This document shows, piece by piece, positions 21,501 through 24,652 of a stretch of 24,652 bases of DNA (positions are counted from its first letter, which is position 1; every line of letters starts with the position of its first letter). Both the position numbers and the translations under genes were made by a program. The notes under the pieces are model-generated. The model had not been told where the DNA came from, did not search any database, and was given only the letters and a program-made list of their open reading frames with translations. Source of the stretch: Ichthyophonus hoferi (lineage: Eukaryota > Opisthokonta > Ichthyosporea > Ichthyophonida > Ichthyophonidae); assembly GCA_002751075.1 (NCBI GenBank), contig NAOQ01000010.1, positions 55,727 through 80,378 on the forward strand, read 5' to 3'.

Positions 21501-24357
21501 AGGGGTTACATGCTGTCGTACTCATATCTCATGTGCTATTCACCAAATCATTATAAATATAATAAGCCAGTAGGTGAAGGGAATTAAATGATACAAATCA
21601 ATTATATGGTTATCTCGAGTTGGTATTATAATGATGTGATTAGATGGGGAAATATAAAGAGATGTTAACACACAAAAAAACAGTTACTAATTAAGGTTAT
21701 ATATCACACAGTTTCTTGGCTGGCAGGCAAATATAACGACAAACCCAGAAAACGCAAACACAAACACGGGTATAAGTGGTATATAAATGAGAAACATTTA
21801 CTTTGGATGGGTTAGGCATATGGGGGCCTTCCTCTCCCACCAAGTGAAGGACTTGGGTGGAAAGAACTGTGAATTCGCAGTCTTCAATGAACTCACATAG
21901 ATGCGATAAACCTGCAATCGGTGATATGATTGGTCAATTGGTATGTATTTTAAATACATATATATCGACAACATAACAGGTATTTCTCTAACATTGCACC
22001 TACTCATTTCTATAATATAGCATGTATACACCAAAATATAACTACCCAATAAGAAATAAATCCTGTCGCACCCGTGCAAATTCTTATGCAATAATATGAT
22101 ACTATTAAAAACTATTAAACTTTTTCTTTAAACCTATTTCATTGTAGTCATATTCCCTATATCCATAGCCATGAGATATACATTCTATGATATATATATA
22201 ACGTATACCAAATCACTCCAGTATAACCTAGTAACTATTTGTTTCCTTAATTATAATCACACCCGACTCAATCCACATGCAGCAATACAATCCCATCATT
22301 TTACCTGTTCAATCCACCATGTATTTTAAATCACATGATTAATATATAATGTACACCACTTTCCTTATACCTATACCAGTACAACACCAATACAACGACT
22401 CGATTTAAAATAGCATTTACATTGTCCTACATACTGGGACCACAGGTACATACCATAACACATACACTATACAACATATAACTACACTACAATAAACACT
22501 AGACATAAAGTCTTGATATGACTTACCCACTTCTTTGGCCTCGGGGATCTCGTTAATAATGCCAACCAGTGTGTTAACAATAGCTCTCTTGTATTCGTAT
22601 CCTCCCTAAACATCCAATAACCAGTTAATGCTGAAATAAACATATGGATTCAACCGATAATTAATATCTGTAATGGTTATTTTATCCACTTTAATGCACT
22701 GTATCATAAAATCACAGCGTCCTTTAAAAATTAAAGTAAATCACTAGTATACTGGGTACTATTACTACGTATTATACCTAACAAAAGTATCGTGTTGCTG
22801 CATAATGCACGGAATAAGCTCTGACTATAGATTATTTATCATATAGCCATGTTTAGTGAGTACATAGTAAATATATACTAGAGTCAGGAGAAAGGCAGCA
22901 CAATGCGTACAAAAAAATTGTAAACAAATACAGAATACATGATTCTAAACAATGGATAAGATAAAGAATGGCATGGAAAGGTTAGGTAATAAGAGGAGAA
23001 AAAGATAAAAAAAAGGAGAGAAGGTGTAAGCAAGAGTATTAAGTGCGAACTACTCCTCCCTCTCTCAGCTGTCTTACTAACTCTGGTGTCTTTAGAGATA
23101 TATGTCCCTGTCTGTAACTCTCTCTTACTATCACTATTATTATTATTATTATCTTCTATTAACCTTCCCTTTGCCCAACACTCAAAGTGTAGTAAGTTCC
23201 CATCCATATCAGAAAAGATAATAGCAGGTGAAGGCATAGTGAGGATACTTGTTGGTAAACGGGTATTAATAAAGCGACAAGTAGGGTAGGTATAGTATAC
23301 TGTAATATAACAATATATTATATATATAAAATACTATAGTATAGTATAATATATTTACCGCCATAGATCAGAAAAGCATGTACGATGCATACATAATAAT
23401 TATGCAATATATAATAAGTACCTCATCACGTAAAATGCCCGCCAGGAAGGTCATCATCAGCATCTGTTTGCTAGGGAACTTGAGGCACAGGTTGCGGATG
23501 GCGTCAATCACCACAATCTGTCATGACATTGGTGTCTTAGTAACCAATCACTATTCTAGCAATGCTTTAATGTATTAACGTATTAATATATTACATATTG
23601 AGAAGTTACTATTATCATTCGCGTAGTGTATGTATACAATTCATTACCATTAAGGTAATGGTTTTCTGGTACAACCATTGGAATACACGTATCACCACTC
23701 TAATGACATTCCGTTCGCTCTTAATCCAGACATAGAGTAAGGACTATCAGTGCTCACCTTAAAGTCATCACTGATTTCAGACATAAAGCCAGTGATCTGT
23801 TTCATCAACCTATCCACGCTGGCCTCTGATCCCGTCTGTTGTCCCAAAGTTAGTTTTGCCCTTCATCATTAGATATTTATCATGAACGCAACTTGCCACC
23901 ACCTTATACTTGTATTGTTATATCTATCTCCCTATCAATATAACATGTTTATATATATATATCTCCTGAAAGTATGTTTTACAAATGGAAAAACGATGGA
24001 AGGGAAAATAAAAAACCAAGCATTATTGTATGTGTGCACTATGCATGTATATTCTTGCGTGTATGAGGATAGTTGAAGTCGCCTATTTATAACAACTGTA
24101 GCTTTATAATGCATAGCTAGTGAAGATAAAGCTCTGAACCCATAACGAGAATGTATTAAAATAGATATATTAGCAGACATAACAGATAATAGAAGGTGTA
24201 ATCATATAATCATATACAACATAATGCCATAGGGCAGGCCTATTACCTTAAGCAAGGTGGTAATGGCCAGGGTGGCGATGGAGCGGTTAGTGTCGGTGAT
24301 GAGACTTTCCATATCAAGGTTGCATGAAGTCACACCCTGTGGGTACTGCATGGCCAC
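15522..24357 (-). CDS. COPG: Coatomer subunit gamma (COPI coat), C-terminal 564 residues
   Basis: Minus-strand gene of 20 exons in view, in reading order: 24357-24247, 23835-23758, 23517-23422, 22605-22527, 21911-21802, 21463-21333, 21190-21090, 20810-20691, 19995-19919, 19776-19714, 19363-19274, 18929-18876, 18418-18304, 18049-17952, 17614-17551, 17206-17135, 16814-16756, 16444-16382, 16200-16140 and 15574-15522 (stop TAG 15524-15522). The phases close with no frame break. Residues 1 to about 240 match the end of the gamma-COP HEAT-repeat trunk ([54 protein letters not shown]). A low-complexity hinge rich in Ala, Pro and Gln follows. From about residue 320 comes the appendage ([47 protein letters not shown]). 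Gamma-COP is part of the F-COPI subcomplex that coats Golgi-to-ER vesicles and binds Arf1. The first third, about 320 residues by comparison with the 874-residue human protein, lies beyond the right edge. Confidence 0.96.
16480..16575. repeat. Degenerate GTATAGGG / TATAGGGTA repeat in COPG intron
   Basis: Irregular 7-10 base units of the type TATAGGG and GTATATGACATGATA run inside the intron 16445-16755, close upstream in plus coordinates of the exon 16382-16444. The G-rich units resemble telomere-like words but are not a regular telomeric repeat. Confidence 0.65.
18421..18492. repeat. (CA)n/(TGTATA)n/(TA)n compound microsatellite in COPG intron
   Basis: ACACACATATATGTG is followed by TGTATA units and a (TA)n run, immediately beside the acceptor of the exon 18418-18304. 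It may form a hairpin, since ACACATATATGTGT is self-complementary. Confidence 0.7.
19226..19246. repeat. (TA)n microsatellite
   Basis: About ten TA units inside the COPG intron 18930-19273. It has no feature beyond low complexity. Similar shorter (TA)n runs occur at about 16243-16258 and 17038-17052. Confidence 0.75.
19696..20810 (-). other. COPG: Gamma-COP hinge region
   Basis: The three exons 20810-20691, 19995-19919 and 19776-19714 encode the stretch between trunk and appendage. It keeps the conserved SVVGLERAL and [10 protein letters not shown] segments, then a short Ala/Pro/Gln-rich piece, then [20 protein letters not shown], which matches the conserved entry to the appendage. Intron phases 1, 1, 0 and 0 preserve frame through the region. 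Confidence 0.85.
21291..21330. repeat. AACAT / ATAAT short tandem repeats beside a COPG donor
   Basis: Four AACAT-type units pass into ATAAT units and abut the splice donor of the exon 21463-21333 (donor GT on the minus strand at 21332-21331). The A+T-rich start of the intron is unremarkable otherwise. Confidence 0.65.
23129..23299 (-). other. Exon-like open segment inside a COPG intron (unidentified)
   Basis: Inside the 816-base COPG intron (23421-22606) the minus strand carries a 171-base segment bounded by a good acceptor (TATATTACAG before 23299) and a GTAAGA donor (23128-23127). One frame is open throughout and beyond, and it reads like protein: [20 protein letters not shown], then [16 protein letters not shown], then an Asn run from an ATT-type microsatellite. 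The DMDGNL...F wording resembles a beta-propeller blade, but I cannot name a family. The segment's good frame is phase 1, while the host intron is phase 0, so inclusion in COPG mRNA would read another frame and meet a stop. It could be a nested-gene exon, a pseudogene piece, a poison exon or chance. Confidence 0.3.
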
Positions 24358-24652
24358 CTGCACACAAAACAATATGAGTATTGGTCTAGTCTGTTCTGTT
24401 CATCTCTGGTACCCTGTAGCATATAACCTATAAACCGAATGTGGGTGGTTTTCAGCATGGTTCTACTAATAGAGTCCAGTCTTAGTGTGACATGGTTATA
24501 TTAATAATAGTCTTATTAAAGTAGCCCTGTTTCTGTTTATGGTTATAGCTTTTACTAGCTGATGTTTCTGGCTAGTATGATTTATGAGGATATTGGTTTA
24601 AAATCATACATATTCTCACATTACAATATATAATAAATAGGCAAGGTTGGGG
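24358..24652 (-). other. COPG intron running off the right edge
   Basis: The acceptor of the first COPG exon in view (TTGTGTGCAG on the minus strand) ends at 24358. The remaining 295 bases match no part of gamma-COP in any frame I read, so the next upstream exon lies outside the window. Confidence 0.7.

Overview
This is a window of intron-rich, A+T-rich eukaryotic nuclear DNA. All introns recognised here use GT..AG ends, most are 100-800 bp, and (TA)n/TGTATA-type low-complexity repeats occur mainly inside introns. The gene content (a RhoGAP protein, a DZF-domain protein and the gamma subunit of the COPI coatomer) points to an animal or a close relative. DZF proteins are essentially a metazoan/holozoan family, and the coatomer sequence aligns with human COPG1 almost end to end. 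The compact gene structure and base composition would suit an early-branching animal such as a sponge, but the sequence alone does not settle that.

Layout. (1) 231-4212, plus strand: the 3' part of a gene encoding the second half of a RhoGAP domain, a long disordered Ser/Pro-rich linker with a coiled-coil region, and a C-terminal CBM20 starch/glycogen-binding domain. This is the most unusual object in the window. (2) 4213-7569: noncoding, with almost no open frames. (3) 7570-14158, plus strand: a gene with a DBF4-type zinc finger near the N terminus and a C-terminal DZF (NF45/NF90/ZFR-type pseudo-nucleotidyltransferase) domain. A probable separate first exon lies about 2.6 kb upstream of the main body. 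(4) 14159-15521: a noncoding gap between convergent genes. (5) 15522-24357, minus strand: 20 exons encoding the last 564 residues of coatomer subunit gamma. About the first 320 residues lie beyond the right edge.

The three genes do not form an operon or an obvious pathway: one is a cytoskeletal/glycogen-linked signalling protein, one an RNA-binding-type factor and one a membrane-traffic coat subunit. All three exon chains were checked by phase. Every junction given restores the reading frame, and the COPG chain closes exactly on a stop codon. I saw no rRNA, tRNA, CRISPR, DNA transposon, LINE or viral-type element.
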